Assembly (NCBI GenBank): GCA_026392465.1
Contig: JAPLCA010000030.1
Location: 62,001 to 126,000 of the forward strand
Length of the DNA stretch: 64,000 bases
Source: Propionibacteriales bacterium
GTDB taxonomy: Bacteria > Actinomycetota > Actinomycetes > Propionibacteriales > Nocardioidaceae
Reading direction: 5' to 3'
Part shown: piece by piece, positions 16,806 through 29,963 of the stretch
How the letters are laid out: every line of letters begins with the position of its first letter
Position numbering within the stretch: the stretch's first letter is position 1
Notes under the pieces: generated by a model
What the model was told of the DNA's origin: nothing
Seen by the model: the letters and a program-made list of their open reading frames with translations, nothing else
Database searches by the model: none
Position numbers and translations under genes: made by a program

Positions 16806-18308
16806 TCAGCGCCCGGTGATGGTGCGGAAGAAGGCGGTGGCGTCGGCGCTGTCCTCGAAGAGCGCGCCGACGTGCTCGGCGGTGCCGCGCAGGGGCTCCA
16901 TGGTGGGGATGCGCTGCAAGGACTCATAGCCGGGCAGGTCGAGGATGACGGAGTCCCAGGAGGCGGCGGCGACCTCGGCGGCGAAGGTGCTGAGGCAGCG
17001 GCCGCGGAAGTAGGCGCGGGTGTCGTGCGGGGGCTCCTCGATGGCGCGGAGCACCTCGGCGTCGTCGACGAGCCGGTCGATGCGGCCGGAGTGGACGAGG
17101 CGGTGGTAGATGCCGCGCTCGGGGCGCACGTCGTGGTACTGCAGGTCGACGAGGTGCAGCTTGGCGTGGTCCCAGTCGAGGCCGTCGCGGTCGCGGTAGG
17201 ACTCGAGCAGCGACAGCTTCGCCACCCAGTCGAGCTCGCGCACGCACTCCATCGGGTCGCGACCGAGGCGGGTGAGCACGCTCTCCCAGCGGGCGAGGAC
17301 GTCGTCGGTCTGCTCGTCGGTCCCCTCCCGGGCGACGAACGCGCGGGCCTGCTCGAGGTAGTGCCACTGCAGGTCCAGACCCGTCATCGTGCTGCCGTCC
17401 TGCAGCTCGACGAGCGCCGTGAGGGTCGGGTCGTGCGAGATGGTGTGCAGCGCGACGACGGGCTGCGCGAGGGCCGGCGCCGACGACAGGAAGCCGGCCT
17501 CGAGCATCGCGAGCACGAGCGACGTGGTGCCGTGCTTGAGGTAGATCGACGTCTCGGCGAGGTTCGCGTCGCCGACGATGACGTGCAGCCGCCGGTACTT
17601 CTTGGGGTCGGCGTGCGGCTCGTCGCGGGTGTTCACGATCGGCCGCTTCAGCGTGGTCTCGAGCCCGACGCCGACCTCCATGTAGTCGGCACGCTGCGAC
17701 AGCTGGAACGCGTGGACGCTGCCGTCCTGCCCCTGTCCGACCCGGCCGGCTCCGCACACGACGGGCCGGGAGACGAAGAACGGGGTCAGCTGCGCGACGA
17801 TCGCGTCGAAGGGGACCGCGCGGTCGACGAGGTAGTTCTCGTGCGACCCGTACGACGCACCCTTGTTGTCGATGTTGTTCTTGTAGAGCACGATCGAGCC
17901 GGCGCCCGGCACCTGGGCGGCGAGCTCGGCACCGCGACGCATGACGTGCTCGCCGGCCTTCTCCCAGACGACGACGTCACGGGGCGACGTCACCTCGGGC
18001 GAGGAGTACTCGGGGTGGGCGTGGTCGACGTAGAGGCGGGCGCCGTTGGTGAGGATGATGTTCGCGAGCCCGAGGTCCTCGTCGGTGAGCTGCGTCGGGT
18101 CGGCGTGGTCGCGGCTGAGGTCGAATCCCCGCGCGTCGCGCAGCGGGCTCTCCTCCTCGAAGTCCCAGCGGGCCCGACGGGTGAGGCCGTGCGCGGCGGC
18201 GTAGCTGTTGACGACGTGCGTCGACGCCACCATGGGGTTCGCGCTCGGCTGCCCCTGCACGGCGATGCCGTACTCGACCTCGCTGCCCTGGACCCGACGC
18301 ACCGTCAT
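16806..18308 (-). CDS. dop: Depupylase/deamidase of Pup (Dop)
   Basis: 500 residues, a PafA paralogue. It converts the C-terminal Gln of Pup to Glu and also cleaves Pup from tagged proteins. [12 protein letters not shown] (about 9-20) is the nucleotide strand. Residues of about 45-80 ([20 protein letters not shown] onward) form the Dop-specific loop absent from Paf[15 protein letters not shown] holds Asp95, the position of the catalytic nucleophile/base reported in M. tuberculosis Dop. [20 protein letters not shown] is the conserved core. The frame extends upstream to 18383, but the ATG at 18306-18308 gives the conserved [14 protein letters not shown]. Its stop is followed immediately by the palindromic element that separates it from pup. 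Confidence 0.96.
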   Translation of the reverse strand: MTVRRVQGSEVEYGIAVQGQPSANPMVASTHVVNSYAAAHGLTRRARWDFEEESPLRDARGFDLSRDHADPTQLTDEDLGLANIILTNGARLYVDHAHPEYSSPEVTSPRDVVVWEKAGEHVMRRGAELAAQVPGAGSIVLYKNNIDNKGASYGSHENYLVDRAVPFDAIVAQLTPFFVSRPVVCGAGRVGQGQDGSVHAFQLSQRADYMEVGVGLETTLKRPIVNTRDEPHADPKKYRRLHVIVGDANLAETSIYLKHGTTSLVLAMLEAGFLSSAPALAQPVVALHTISHDPTLTALVELQDGSTMTGLDLQWHYLEQARAFVAREGTDEQTDDVLARWESVLTRLGRDPMECVRELDWVAKLSLLESYRDRDGLDWDHAKLHLVDLQYHDVRPERGIYHRLVHSGRIDRLVDDAEVLRAIEEPPHDTRAYFRGRCLSTFAAEVAAASWDSVILDLPGYESLQRIPTMEPLRGTAEHVGALFEDSADATAFFRTITGR

Positions 18309-18449
18309 GGGCCCAGCGTAGGGGTGACGTCCTCGCCGCGTCGGCCCACCGCGTCGCGACGAGGCCGGGCGCCGGCGCGTCACGCCGACTTCGCCGCGAG
18401 GTCACCTGGACGTGGCCCCCCGGACGTCGGCGGCCGCGACGCTGGGCGC

Positions 18450-19625
18450 ATGAGGATCGTGATCGTCGCAGAGTCCTTCCTCCCCCAGACCAACGGTGTC
18501 GTGCACTCGGTGCTGCGGGTCCTCGACCACCTGGCGTCCCGGGGTGACGAGGTGCTGGTCGTCGTGCCGGACGCGGCCACCGAGGTGCCGCACGAGGTCG
18601 CCGGCGCGCGGGTCGTGACGATGCCGGCCTGGGCCTTCCCGGGGTACCCCGACGTGCGGGTCGCGACCGGGCGGGTCTCCCCCGTGACCGCGATCCTGCG
18701 CGACTTCGACCCCGACGTCGTGCACCTCGCGTCGCCGTTCGCGCTCGGCTGGCGTGCCGCGCTCGCGGCGAACGCGCTCGACATCCCCGTGGTGGCCGTC
18801 TACCAGACCGACGTCCCCACCTACGCGGGCCGCTACGGCATCCGTGGCGTCGAGAACCTGCTGTGGAAGCGGGTGCGCGACGTGCACGGTCGCGCCGACC
18901 TCAACCTCGTCCCCTCCACGGCCACCCTGGACACGCTCCAGGCGCAGGGCGTGGAGCGGCTCGTCCTGTGGAGGCGCGGCGTCGACACGGAGCGCTTCTC
19001 CCCCGCCCGCCGTGACGACGCCTGGCGACGCGCCGTGGCGGCCGACGGGGAGCGGCTCGTCGGATACGTCGGGCGCCTCGCGCCGGAGAAGCAGGTGCAG
19101 GACCTCGCGGCCCTCGCCGACGTGCCGGGCACGCGCCTGGTGGTCGTGGGCGACGGTCCGGAGCGGGCCCGGCTCGAGCGGCTGCTGCCTGGCGCCCACT
19201 TCACCGGCATGCTGCACGGGACGGAGCTCGCGACGGCGATGGCGAGCCTCGACGTGATGGTGAGCACGAGCGAGACGGAGACGTTCTGCCAGGTCGTCCA
19301 GGAGGGGCTCGCGAGCGGCGTGCCGGTCGTGGCGGCCGGGGTCGGCGGGCCGGTCGACCTCGTCGACCACAGCCGCACCGGCTGGCTCTACCCGGCCGGT
19401 GACCTGGCGGCGATGACCGCGTGGGTGCGCGACCTGACGGGCGACGAGGCCAAGCGGGCCGCGTTCGGCCGCGCCGCCCGCCGCGCCGTCGACGGGCGCG
19501 GCTGGCAGGCCGTGTGCTCCCAGCTCGTCGGCCACTACGCGACGGCGATCGAGCGGCACGCGGGCGTCGGACCGCAGGACATCGGCCTGCTGCACTGGAC
19601 GACGCGCCGCATGGTCAAGGGCTGA
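18450..19625 (+). CDS. GT4-type glycosyltransferase (MgtA/PimB-like mannosyltransferase)
   Basis: 391-residue GT-B fold enzyme. The N-terminal Rossmann domain opens MRIVIVAESFLPQTNGVVHS, typical of actinobacterial GDP-mannose-dependent alpha-mannosyltransferases acting on lipid or polysaccharide acceptors. The donor-binding domain has VGYVGRLAPEKQVQDLA, VVVGDGPERARLE and the E-x7-E-like segment ETETFCQVVQEGLASGVPVV. The long upstream extension of the frame lies antisense to dop, so the ATG at 18450 is used. It is divergent from dop with a gap of about 140 bases. Confidence 0.88.
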   Translation: MRIVIVAESFLPQTNGVVHSVLRVLDHLASRGDEVLVVVPDAATEVPHEVAGARVVTMPAWAFPGYPDVRVATGRVSPVTAILRDFDPDVVHLASPFALGWRAALAANALDIPVVAVYQTDVPTYAGRYGIRGVENLLWKRVRDVHGRADLNLVPSTATLDTLQAQGVERLVLWRRGVDTERFSPARRDDAWRRAVAADGERLVGYVGRLAPEKQVQDLAALADVPGTRLVVVGDGPERARLERLLPGAHFTGMLHGTELATAMASLDVMVSTSETETFCQVVQEGLASGVPVVAAGVGGPVDLVDHSRTGWLYPAGDLAAMTAWVRDLTGDEAKRAAFGRAARRAVDGRGWQAVCSQLVGHYATAIERHAGVGPQDIGLLHWTTRRMVKG

Positions 19626-19649
19626 GTGCGGCCGGGCGGGCTGCCCGGC

Positions 19650-20078
19650 TCACTCCTCCCCGGCGATGCTCTTCGCGAGGTGCACGCTGTCGTCGTAGCC
19701 GGCGTAGAAGCCGAACGCGGGCACGTCGGCGTAGCCGCTGGACGTGTAGAGCGCGATGGCCTCGGGCTGCTGGTCACCCGTCTCGAGCACGAGACGCCGC
19801 ACGCCGGCCTCCGCGGCGGTGCGCTCGAGCTCCGCGAGCACCAGCCGGGCGAGTCCGAGACGCCGGTGCGTCTCGCGGACGAACATCCGCTTGATCTCGG
19901 CGTCCGACGCGCCCTGCGGTCCACCGCGACGCCACCCGCCCATCGCGGCGGGCTGCCCGTCGACCTCGAGCACGACGAACAGCCCCCGCGGTGGCACGAA
20001 CTCCTCCGCGTCGATCGGCGAGACGTCGCCCTCTCCCCCGTAGCGTCGGCCGTACTCGGCCTGCACCTCAGCCGTCAT
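19650..20078 (-). CDS. GNAT family N-acetyltransferase
   Basis: About 142 residues from the ATG at 20076-20078. The acetyl-CoA site is FVRETHRRLGLARLVLAELE (Q/RxxGxG/A-like), with the usual C-terminal strand ALYTSSGYADVPAFGFY. Substrate unknown. The residues encoded just upstream (HLRVARYDDPEVVA) also look like a GNAT N-terminus, but no ATG, GTG or TTG precedes them before the arc stop at 20174. The real start may therefore be the GTG at 20087 or a rare CTG at 20117, or the N-terminus may be shortened. It lies downstream of arc on the same strand. Confidence 0.75.
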   Translation of the reverse strand: MTAEVQAEYGRRYGGEGDVSPIDAEEFVPPRGLFVVLEVDGQPAAMGGWRRGGPQGASDAEIKRMFVRETHRRLGLARLVLAELERTAAEAGVRRLVLETGDQQPEAIALYTSSGYADVPAFGFYAGYDDSVHLAKSIAGEE

Positions 20079-20117
20079 GGCGACCACCTCGGGGTCGTCG
20101 TAGCGCGCGACTCGCAG

Positions 20118-20146
20118 GTGCGGCCGCCCCGAGGGGACGGCCGCAC
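20118..20146 (-). terminator. Hairpin downstream of arc
   Basis: GTGCGGCCGCCCC (20118-20130) pairs with GGGGACGGCCGCAC (20133-20146) with one bulged base and a 2-base loop, starting 28 bases after the arc stop on the minus strand. There is no T-tract. It overlaps the region just upstream of the acetyltransferase start. Confidence 0.45.
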
Positions 20147-20173
20147 CCGACGGGCTCGCGGTGAGGTCGCCGC

Positions 20174-21895
20174 TCAGAGGTACTGCCCCGTGTTCGCGAC
20201 CGTGTCGATCGAGCGGCCGGGCTCGTTGCCGCCCTTGCCGGTGATGAGCGTGCGGATGAAGACGATCCGCTCGCCCTTCTTGCCCGAGATCCGCGCCCAG
20301 TCGTCGGGGTTGGTCGTGTTCGGCAGGTCCTCGTTCTCCTTGAACTCGTCGAGGCACGCCTGCAGCATGTGCTGCACCCGCAGACCCTTCTGCCCGGTCT
20401 CCAGGAGGTCCTTGATCGCCATCTTCTTGGCACGGTCGACGATGTTCTGGATCATCGCGCCGGAGTTGAAGTCCTTGAAGTACAGGACCTCCTTGTCGCC
20501 GTTGGCGTACGTGACCTCGAGGAACTGGTTGTCCTCGGACTCGGTGTACATCGCCTCGACGGTGCGCTGGATCATGCCCTGCGTCGTCGCGGTCCGGTCA
20601 CCACCCCACTCCGCGAGGTCGTCGGGGTGCAGCGGCAGCGTCGGCGTCAGGTACTTGCTGAAGATGTCGCGCGCCGACTCCGCGTCGGGGCGCTCGATCT
20701 TGATCTTCACGTCGAGGCGACCGGGACGCAGGATGGCCGGGTCGATCATGTCCTCGCGGTTGGAGGCACCGATGACGAGGACGTTCTCGAGGCCCTCGAC
20801 GCCGTCGATCTCGCTCAGCAGCTGCGGCACGATCGTGTTCTCGACGTCGGAGGACACGCCCGAGCCGCGCGTGCGGAACAGCGAGTCCATCTCGTCGAAG
20901 AACACGATGACCGGCGTGCCCTCGCTGGCCTTCTCGCGCGCCCGCTGGAACACGAGCCGGATGTGCCGCTCGGTCTCGCCGACGTACTTGTTGAGCAGCT
21001 CCGGGCCCTTGATGTTGAGGAAGTAGGAGCGGCCCTCCTCGCCGGTGCGTTCGGAGACCTTCTTGGCCAGGCTCGCCGCGACCGCCTTGGCGATCATCGT
21101 CTTGCCGCAGCCGGGTGGGCCGTAGAGCAGGACGCCCTTCGGCGGCTTGAGCTCGTGCTCGACGAACACGTCGGGGTGCAGGTAGGGCAGCTCGACGGCG
21201 TCCTTGATGGAGTCGATCTGCCCGCGGAGGCCACCGATCGACTCGTAGTCGACGTCGGGCACCTCCTCCAGGACCAGCTCCTCGACCTCGCTCTTCGGGA
21301 TGCGCTCGTAGACCCAGCCGGCACGGCTGTCGAGCAGCAGGGAGTCGCCGGCGCGCAGCTTCAGCCCGACCAGGGAGTCGGCCAGCTTGACGACCTTTTC
21401 GTCGTCCGTGTTGCCCAGCACCAGGGCGCGCTCGCCGTCGGCCAGGATCTCCTTGAGCATCACCACCTCACCGGTGGTCTCGAAGTCGAGGGCGGCGACG
21501 ACGTTCATCGCCTCGTTGAGGATGACCTCCTGGCCCCGGCGCAGCTCGTCGCGGGCGACGGCCGGGCTGACCGTGACCCGCAGCTTGCGCCCACCGGTGA
21601 ACACGTCGACCGTGTCGTCGTCGTTGCGCTGCAGGAACGTGCCGAAGCCCGTCGGCGGCTGCGCCAGGCGGTCGACCTCCTCCTTGAGGGCGACGATCTG
21701 GTCGCGCGCGTCGCGCAGCGTGGTGCTCAGCCGCTCGTTCTGCGCCGTCGTCGAGGCCAGCCGCCCCTCCAGGTCGGAGAGCCGGGAGTCGAGCGACCCC
21801 TCCGAGCCCAGGCGTCGCCTGAGGTGCTCGACCTCGGCGCGCAGATATGCCAGCTCGTGGTCGGCGCCACGGGGGTTCTCGTTCACGATCGCCAC
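20174..21895 (-). CDS. arc: Proteasome-associated AAA+ ATPase (Mpa/ARC)
   Basis: 573 residues. The hexameric ATPase binds Pup, unfolds the tagged protein and feeds it to the 20S core. An N-terminal coiled coil (about 15-78) is the Pup-docking helix. Tandem OB domains (about 80-190) follow, then the AAA module with Walker A GPPGCGKT (259-266) and Walker B VFFDEMD (331-337), plus [20 protein letters not shown]. The chain ends in GQYL, the C-terminal motif whose Tyr enters alpha-ring pockets to open the gate. ATG start at 21893-21895. It is about 1.9 kb upstream of the dop 5' end, separated by the glycosyltransferase and acetyltransferase genes. Confidence 0.96.
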   Translation of the reverse strand: MAIVNENPRGADHELAYLRAEVEHLRRRLGSEGSLDSRLSDLEGRLASTTAQNERLSTTLRDARDQIVALKEEVDRLAQPPTGFGTFLQRNDDDTVDVFTGGRKLRVTVSPAVARDELRRGQEVILNEAMNVVAALDFETTGEVVMLKEILADGERALVLGNTDDEKVVKLADSLVGLKLRAGDSLLLDSRAGWVYERIPKSEVEELVLEEVPDVDYESIGGLRGQIDSIKDAVELPYLHPDVFVEHELKPPKGVLLYGPPGCGKTMIAKAVAASLAKKVSERTGEEGRSYFLNIKGPELLNKYVGETERHIRLVFQRAREKASEGTPVIVFFDEMDSLFRTRGSGVSSDVENTIVPQLLSEIDGVEGLENVLVIGASNREDMIDPAILRPGRLDVKIKIERPDAESARDIFSKYLTPTLPLHPDDLAEWGGDRTATTQGMIQRTVEAMYTESEDNQFLEVTYANGDKEVLYFKDFNSGAMIQNIVDRAKKMAIKDLLETGQKGLRVQHMLQACLDEFKENEDLPNTTNPDDWARISGKKGERIVFIRTLITGKGGNEPGRSIDTVANTGQYL

Positions 21896-22024
21896 CTCCT
21901 GCTCGTCGAGTTCGACCCTAACGGAGACCAGGTTGCACGAAAGGTCGTCTCAGCGCGCGTCGGATGACGATCGTGTTGCGGGGCTGTCCTCCGCCCACGG
22001 CCCGGAACCCCCGCCGGGCGGGGG

Positions 22025-22912
22025 TCAGAGGTCGGTGCCGGCGGGACGGGGCCCGGTGTAGTCCGGTCCGTAGGCGCCCGGTGCGGGGCGGCGGGTCTTC
22101 TCGAGGGCCGGGTGGCCCGGCGCCATGCGGCGTGCGGTGACGAGGAACGCCGTGTGACCGACCATCTTGTGGTCGGGGCGCACGGCGAGCCCCTCGAGGT
22201 GCCAGGACCGCTGCATGGTCTCCCAGGCGTGCGGCTCGGTGAAGCCGCCGTCGGCACGCAACGTCTCGACGAACCGCGACAGCTGGGTCGTCGTCGCGAC
22301 GTACGCGCAGACGATGCCGCCGGGCACGAGACGCTCCGCCGCGAGCGGCACGCACGACCACGGGTCGACCATGTCGAGGACGAGCCGGTCGATCTCCGGC
22401 TCCGCCATCACCTCGCGGACGTCCCCGACGGTGAGGGTCCACTCCGGGTGGTCGGTGCCGACGAGCTGCTCGACGTTCCGGCGCGCCGTCTCGGCGAACT
22501 CCTCGCGGATCTCGTAGGACCCGAGGTGGCCGTCCGGCCCGACGGCGCGCAGGAGGTAGGCCGTCAGGCTGCCCGATCCCGCACCGGCCTCGACGACCCG
22601 CGCACCGGGGTAGATGTCGGCCATCGTGACGATGTGCGCGGCGTCCTTCGGGTAGATGATCGCCGCACCGCGGGGCATCGAGACGACGTACTCCGACAGC
22701 AGCGGCCGGAACACCTGGTACCGCCCCTCGAGCGTGGAGGTGACGATGATGCCCTCGGGCTCACCGATGATGTCGTCGTGGCGGAGCTGCCCCTTCTTCG
22801 TGGAGAACTCGCGCCCGACCTCGAGCCGGATGTTGTGCTTGCGACCCTTGGCGTCGGAGAGCCGGACCCACTCGCCCTCGACGAACGGTCCGCTGCGCAT
22901 CCAGGTGGTCAT
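22025..22912 (-). CDS. trmI: tRNA (adenine-N1-)-methyltransferase TrmI
   Basis: 295 residues. It methylates adenine 58 in the T-loop of tRNA using S-adenosylmethionine. A small N-terminal domain (about 1-70, FVEGEWVRLSDAKGRKHNI) precedes the Rossmann methyltransferase domain: SAM motif VVEAGAGSGSLTAYLLRAVG, the acidic residue in LGSYEIREEFAETA, and LDMVDPWSCVPLAAERL. The ATG start (22910-22912) overlaps the stop of the upstream M50 protease by 4 bases (ATGA). Corresponds to Rv2118c, which also lies near mpa in mycobacteria. The longer upstream frame is antisense or out-of-frame sequence inside the M50 gene. Confidence 0.93.
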   Translation of the reverse strand: MTTWMRSGPFVEGEWVRLSDAKGRKHNIRLEVGREFSTKKGQLRHDDIIGEPEGIIVTSTLEGRYQVFRPLLSEYVVSMPRGAAIIYPKDAAHIVTMADIYPGARVVEAGAGSGSLTAYLLRAVGPDGHLGSYEIREEFAETARRNVEQLVGTDHPEWTLTVGDVREVMAEPEIDRLVLDMVDPWSCVPLAAERLVPGGIVCAYVATTTQLSRFVETLRADGGFTEPHAWETMQRSWHLEGLAVRPDHKMVGHTAFLVTARRMAPGHPALEKTRRPAPGAYGPDYTGPRPAGTDL

Positions 22913-23862
22913 GATTCCCTTCGGTAGGCGGCGTCGACGTCCGACGCCAGGAGGACGCCCACCGGCCGCTCCTCGTCGTCGACGAGCAGGTACACCTCGG
23001 CCGGGCGTGCGGTCATCGCGCGCAGCAGGGCCGTGCCCCTGGTCCGCACGCTGAGGCGGGGCCAGTGGGGCGAGACGTCGTCGGTGAGCGGACGCCCGAG
23101 CTCGTCGGCGCGCAGGCCGTTCATGCGCGTGCCTCGGTCGGCACCGCGCAGGGCACCGGTGGCGCCGACCCAGAGGAACGAGGCGACGAACGCGACGAGG
23201 ACGACGTCGAGCCACCAGCGCGCGCTCCACGTCTCGCCCTGCGCGGCACGCCAGAGGACGAAGGCGCTGATCCCGACCGCCGCGAGACGCCCGATCCACG
23301 CGGTCACGACGACGCCGAGCCGCTCGGAGCGGGTGGCCATCCAGATGAGCGCGCGCAGCACCCGGCCACCGTCGAGCGGCAGGCCGGGCAGCATGTTGAA
23401 GGCCGCGACGAGCAGGTTCACCCACCCGATGGACCACCACAGGTCGCGCGCCACGCCGTCGCTGCCGTCGGCGAGCGCGTGCGCCAGGAGCCCGATGCCG
23501 AGCGAGGCCAGGGGGCCGACCACCGAGGTCAGCAGCTCCTGCCACGGGGTCCGGCTCTCGCCCTCGATGGCGGTCTCGCCGCCGAGCAGGTGCAGGGTGA
23601 CCGACGGGACGCGCATGCCGAACGCGCGCGCCACGCCCAGGTGCGCGAGCTCGTGCACGAGCACCGACACGTAGAGGGCGAGCACGAAGGTGGCCGCCAG
23701 CAGGTAGGCGCTCGTCCTGGCCTCCGCCTGGAAGCGCGGAGCGAACAGCACGACGAGGACGACACCCATCACCAGCAGCGACGGACGCGCGAGCAGGTCC
23801 GCGCCGCCCAGCCGGCCGAAGCGGATCGTGCCACGCGGCGGCGGGTTCGACGGGACGCTCAC
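22909..23862 (-). CDS. Site-2 protease family (M50) membrane metalloprotease
   Basis: 317 residues from the GTG at 23860-23862. Membrane protease with the zinc motif HELAH (70-74) in a transmembrane helix and the second motif FNMLPGLPLDGGR, whose Asp is the third zinc ligand. About six membrane segments are visible. A C-terminal cytosolic region (about 235-317) ending LLVDDEERPVGVLLASDVD resembles a CBS-type domain. Family members cleave transmembrane substrates such as anti-sigma factors, but this one's substrate is unknown. The frame extends to 23928 but would overlap the HAD gene's region, and the GTG fits better. Coupled to trmI by an ATGA overlap. Confidence 0.88.
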   Translation of the reverse strand: MSVPSNPPPRGTIRFGRLGGADLLARPSLLVMGVVLVVLFAPRFQAEARTSAYLLAATFVLALYVSVLVHELAHLGVARAFGMRVPSVTLHLLGGETAIEGESRTPWQELLTSVVGPLASLGIGLLAHALADGSDGVARDLWWSIGWVNLLVAAFNMLPGLPLDGGRVLRALIWMATRSERLGVVVTAWIGRLAAVGISAFVLWRAAQGETWSARWWLDVVLVAFVASFLWVGATGALRGADRGTRMNGLRADELGRPLTDDVSPHWPRLSVRTRGTALLRAMTARPAEVYLLVDDEERPVGVLLASDVDAAYRRES

Positions 23863-23899
23863 GCCGTCCAACCTAGCGGTGCGGGCCGCGACGGCGTGC

Positions 23900-24547
23900 T
23901 CAGGCGCCCGACCACAGCGCCGCGACACCGGCCGGGTCGAGACCGGCGAGGGTGGTGCGCAGCCGCCGACGCGGGCCGTCGGGCACGCGCACCATGTGCG
24001 GCACGGCCAGCACGACGCATCCGGCGGCGTCGGCCGAGGCCGCGCCGGTGGCGGAGTCCTCGATCGCGAGGCAGGAGCCGGGATCGACGCCGAGCGCCCG
24101 CGCGGCGGCGAGGTAGGGCTCGGGGTGCGGCTTGCCGTGGGTGACGCTGTCGCCCGTGACGACGGCGTCGAAGGGCAGGACGTCGACGACGGGCTGCGCG
24201 ATCTCGCGGTACGACATCGTCACGAGGGCCTGGGGCACGCCGGCCTCGGCCAGCGCGTGCACGAGCTCTCGCGCACCGGGCCGCCACGGGAGGTTGCGGC
24301 GCATCGCGACCGCGATCTCGTCGACGAGGTGGGCGACGATCTGCTCCGGCGCGAGGCCCGAGTCGATCCGCGCCTCGATGATGCGCGCGGACTCCATGAG
24401 GTCGTTGCCGACGAGACCGAGCCCGTCCTCCTCCGTCCACGTCGCGCCGTGCTGCGCGGCGAGCGCGGTCTCGGCGGCCATCCAGAGCGGCTCGGTGTCG
24501 ACGATCGTGCCGTCGAGGTCCCAGAGGACGGCGGCGGGTGTGGTCAC
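23900..24547 (-). CDS. HAD-superfamily hydrolase (beta-phosphoglucomutase/phosphatase-like)
   Basis: 215 residues. Motif I LWDLDGTIVDTEP supplies the nucleophilic and acid/base aspartates, motif II is LVTMSY, motif III K is in THGKPHPEPYLAAA, and motif IV is CLAIEDSATGAASA. The helical cap (about 20-85) makes it subclass I, like phosphoglycolate phosphatase or beta-phosphoglucomutase. The substrate cannot be told. GTG start at 24545-24547. It lies 37 bases upstream of the M50 gene on the same strand and is probably co-transcribed with it and trmI. Confidence 0.88.
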   Translation of the reverse strand: MTTPAAVLWDLDGTIVDTEPLWMAAETALAAQHGATWTEEDGLGLVGNDLMESARIIEARIDSGLAPEQIVAHLVDEIAVAMRRNLPWRPGARELVHALAEAGVPQALVTMSYREIAQPVVDVLPFDAVVTGDSVTHGKPHPEPYLAAARALGVDPGSCLAIEDSATGAASADAAGCVVLAVPHMVRVPDGPRRRLRTTLAGLDPAGVAALWSGA

Positions 24548-24621
24548 CGCACGAGCCTAGGAGATCCTCCGCCGGCCCTCGGACACGGCCTGTCGGTGGT
24601 GACGCCTAGGTTGGGACCGAC

Positions 24622-25917
24622 ATGACCGAGCTCACGCCCCGTCCCGGTGGCGGTGCGCTGCCGGTCCGGGGGTGGGCCCGCGGACCGTTGCGCCCGTTCC
24701 GCCACCCCCAGTACCGCCCGCTGATCGGCGCGGCGGCCTTCGAGCTGCTCGGGGAGGGTGTCTGGGTCATCGCCGTGGTGTGGCAGGTGATCGCCCTCGG
24801 CGGCGGTCCCGGGGCGCTCTCCCTCGCCGTCACGGGCTACGCGCTCGGCATGGTCGCCACGGTGCTCGTCGGTGGTGTCGCCGCCGACCGGGTGCCGCAG
24901 CGGCGCATCCTCATGGCCACCGCGACCGCCCGGATGGTCGTCCTCGCGGCGGTCGCGGCGCTCGCGCTCGCAGGAGGCCTGGAGATCTGGCACCTCACCG
25001 TCGGCGGCGCCGTCCTCGGCATGGCGGTCGGCTTCTACTTCCCGGCCTACAGCGCGCTGCTGCCGTCGGTCGTCGACGCCGACGACCTCCTCGCCGCCAA
25101 CGGCGTCGAGGGGTTCCTGCGGCCGACGCTCCAGCACGCCGGCGGCCCTGCGCTCGGGAGCCTCGTCGTGGCGACGGCCTCCCCCGCCTGGGCGCTCCTG
25201 CTCGTCGCGGTCTGCCAGCTGTGCTGCCTGCTCACCCTGCTGCTCCTGCGGCCGGTGCCGCTGCGCCGCGACGCCGCAGCACTCGGCGACCACCCCCTGC
25301 GCGGTGCGATCGACGACCTGCGCGGCGGGGTGCGCTACATGGTCCGGACGCCGTGGTTCCTCGCGACGCTGCTCTTCGCCTGCCTCATGCTGCTGCTCGT
25401 CGTCGGTCCGATGGACGTGCTCATCCCCTTCGTCGTCAAGGACGGCGGCGGCGACGCGACGGGCCACGCCTGGATCCTGGCCGCGTACGGCGCCGGCAGC
25501 GCCCTCGCCTCGCTCGGCATGAGCATGCTGCGGATGCCCCGGCGCTACCTCACCGCCATGGTCCTGATGTGGGGCGTCGGGTGCCTGCCGTTCGTGGTCG
25601 TCGGCTTCACGTCGTCGGTGCCCGCGATCGCCGTGGCCCTCTTCGTGGTGGGCGTCCTGCTCTCCGCACCGATGGTGATCTGGGGCACGCTGCTGCAGCG
25701 TCGGGTGCCGCCGGAGCTCCTCGGTCGCGCCTCGAGCCTCGACTTCTTCGTCTCGCTGCTGCTGGTACCGGCGTCCGTCGCTCTCGCCGGTCCGGCCGGT
25801 GAGCTGGTGGGCGTGCGAGAGGTGTTCCTCGTCGCCTCGGTGGTCCCGGTGGTCGTCGCGGTCCTCGCCATCGTGTGGGCGCGGATGCCGGCCGACGAGG
25901 TCGCACACCCCCTGTGA
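24622..25917 (+). CDS. Major facilitator superfamily transporter
   Basis: 431 residues with about 10-12 transmembrane helices. The loop between helices 2 and 3, GGVAADRVPQRRILMATATAR, carries the MFS signature G-x3-D-R-x2-R-R. The order and the start (RPFRHPQYRPLIGAAAFELLG) resemble the MFS_3/enterobactin exporter EntS-like drug or siderophore exporters. The cargo is unknown. ATG at 24622 shortly after a divergent HAD gene. The 192-base gap to metH downstream suggests separate transcription. Confidence 0.85.
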   Translation: MTELTPRPGGGALPVRGWARGPLRPFRHPQYRPLIGAAAFELLGEGVWVIAVVWQVIALGGGPGALSLAVTGYALGMVATVLVGGVAADRVPQRRILMATATARMVVLAAVAALALAGGLEIWHLTVGGAVLGMAVGFYFPAYSALLPSVVDADDLLAANGVEGFLRPTLQHAGGPALGSLVVATASPAWALLLVAVCQLCCLLTLLLLRPVPLRRDAAALGDHPLRGAIDDLRGGVRYMVRTPWFLATLLFACLMLLLVVGPMDVLIPFVVKDGGGDATGHAWILAAYGAGSALASLGMSMLRMPRRYLTAMVLMWGVGCLPFVVVGFTSSVPAIAVALFVVGVLLSAPMVIWGTLLQRRVPPELLGRASSLDFFVSLLLVPASVALAGPAGELVGVREVFLVASVVPVVVAVLAIVWARMPADEVAHPL

Positions 25918-26109
25918 GCGTGACCTCGTGGGCGTGACCTCCCGCGTCACCTTGCGTTCTCGTGGGATGATGGTGCACGAATCTCCGCGAAGGTCCACGC
26001 GAGCCCGCCGCCGGCTGGGGGTTCCCACCATCACCAGGACGTCAACGCTCCGTGCACCAGGCCGGAGGACGTCGTCCGTTCGTGTCGATCGTGGAGGACT
26101 GAGGCGACC

Positions 26110-29859
<3,750 letters not shown>

Positions 29860-29876
29860 GGAGCCGCAGTGCCACC

Positions 29877-29948
29877 TCGCCGCCCGGCGCCCGGCACCCC
29901 CGCCGGTGCCGTTCGCCGCCCGGTGCCCGGCACCCCCGCCGGCGCACC
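29877..29948 (+). repeat. Two tandem copies of a 36-bp GC-rich repeat
   Basis: Bases 29877-29912 and 29913-29948 are near-identical 36-base units starting TCGCCGCCCGG. They differ at two internal positions and at the last three. They fill most of the gap between metH and the PAC2 gene. Internal CCGGCACC/GGTGCC stretches could fold, so they may affect termination of metH transcripts. Confidence 0.8.
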
Positions 29949-29963
29949 GACCTTCCCCGTAGG

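Noticed and set aside
16872-18449. Plus-strand frame continuous with the glycosyltransferase, 917 residues in total
   Set aside because: The part before 18450 is antisense to dop and has no domain; the ATG at 18450 gives the complete GT-B N-terminus.
25918-26109. Cobalamin riboswitch upstream of metH
   Set aside because: The B12-box consensus and the expected core helices are not visible.
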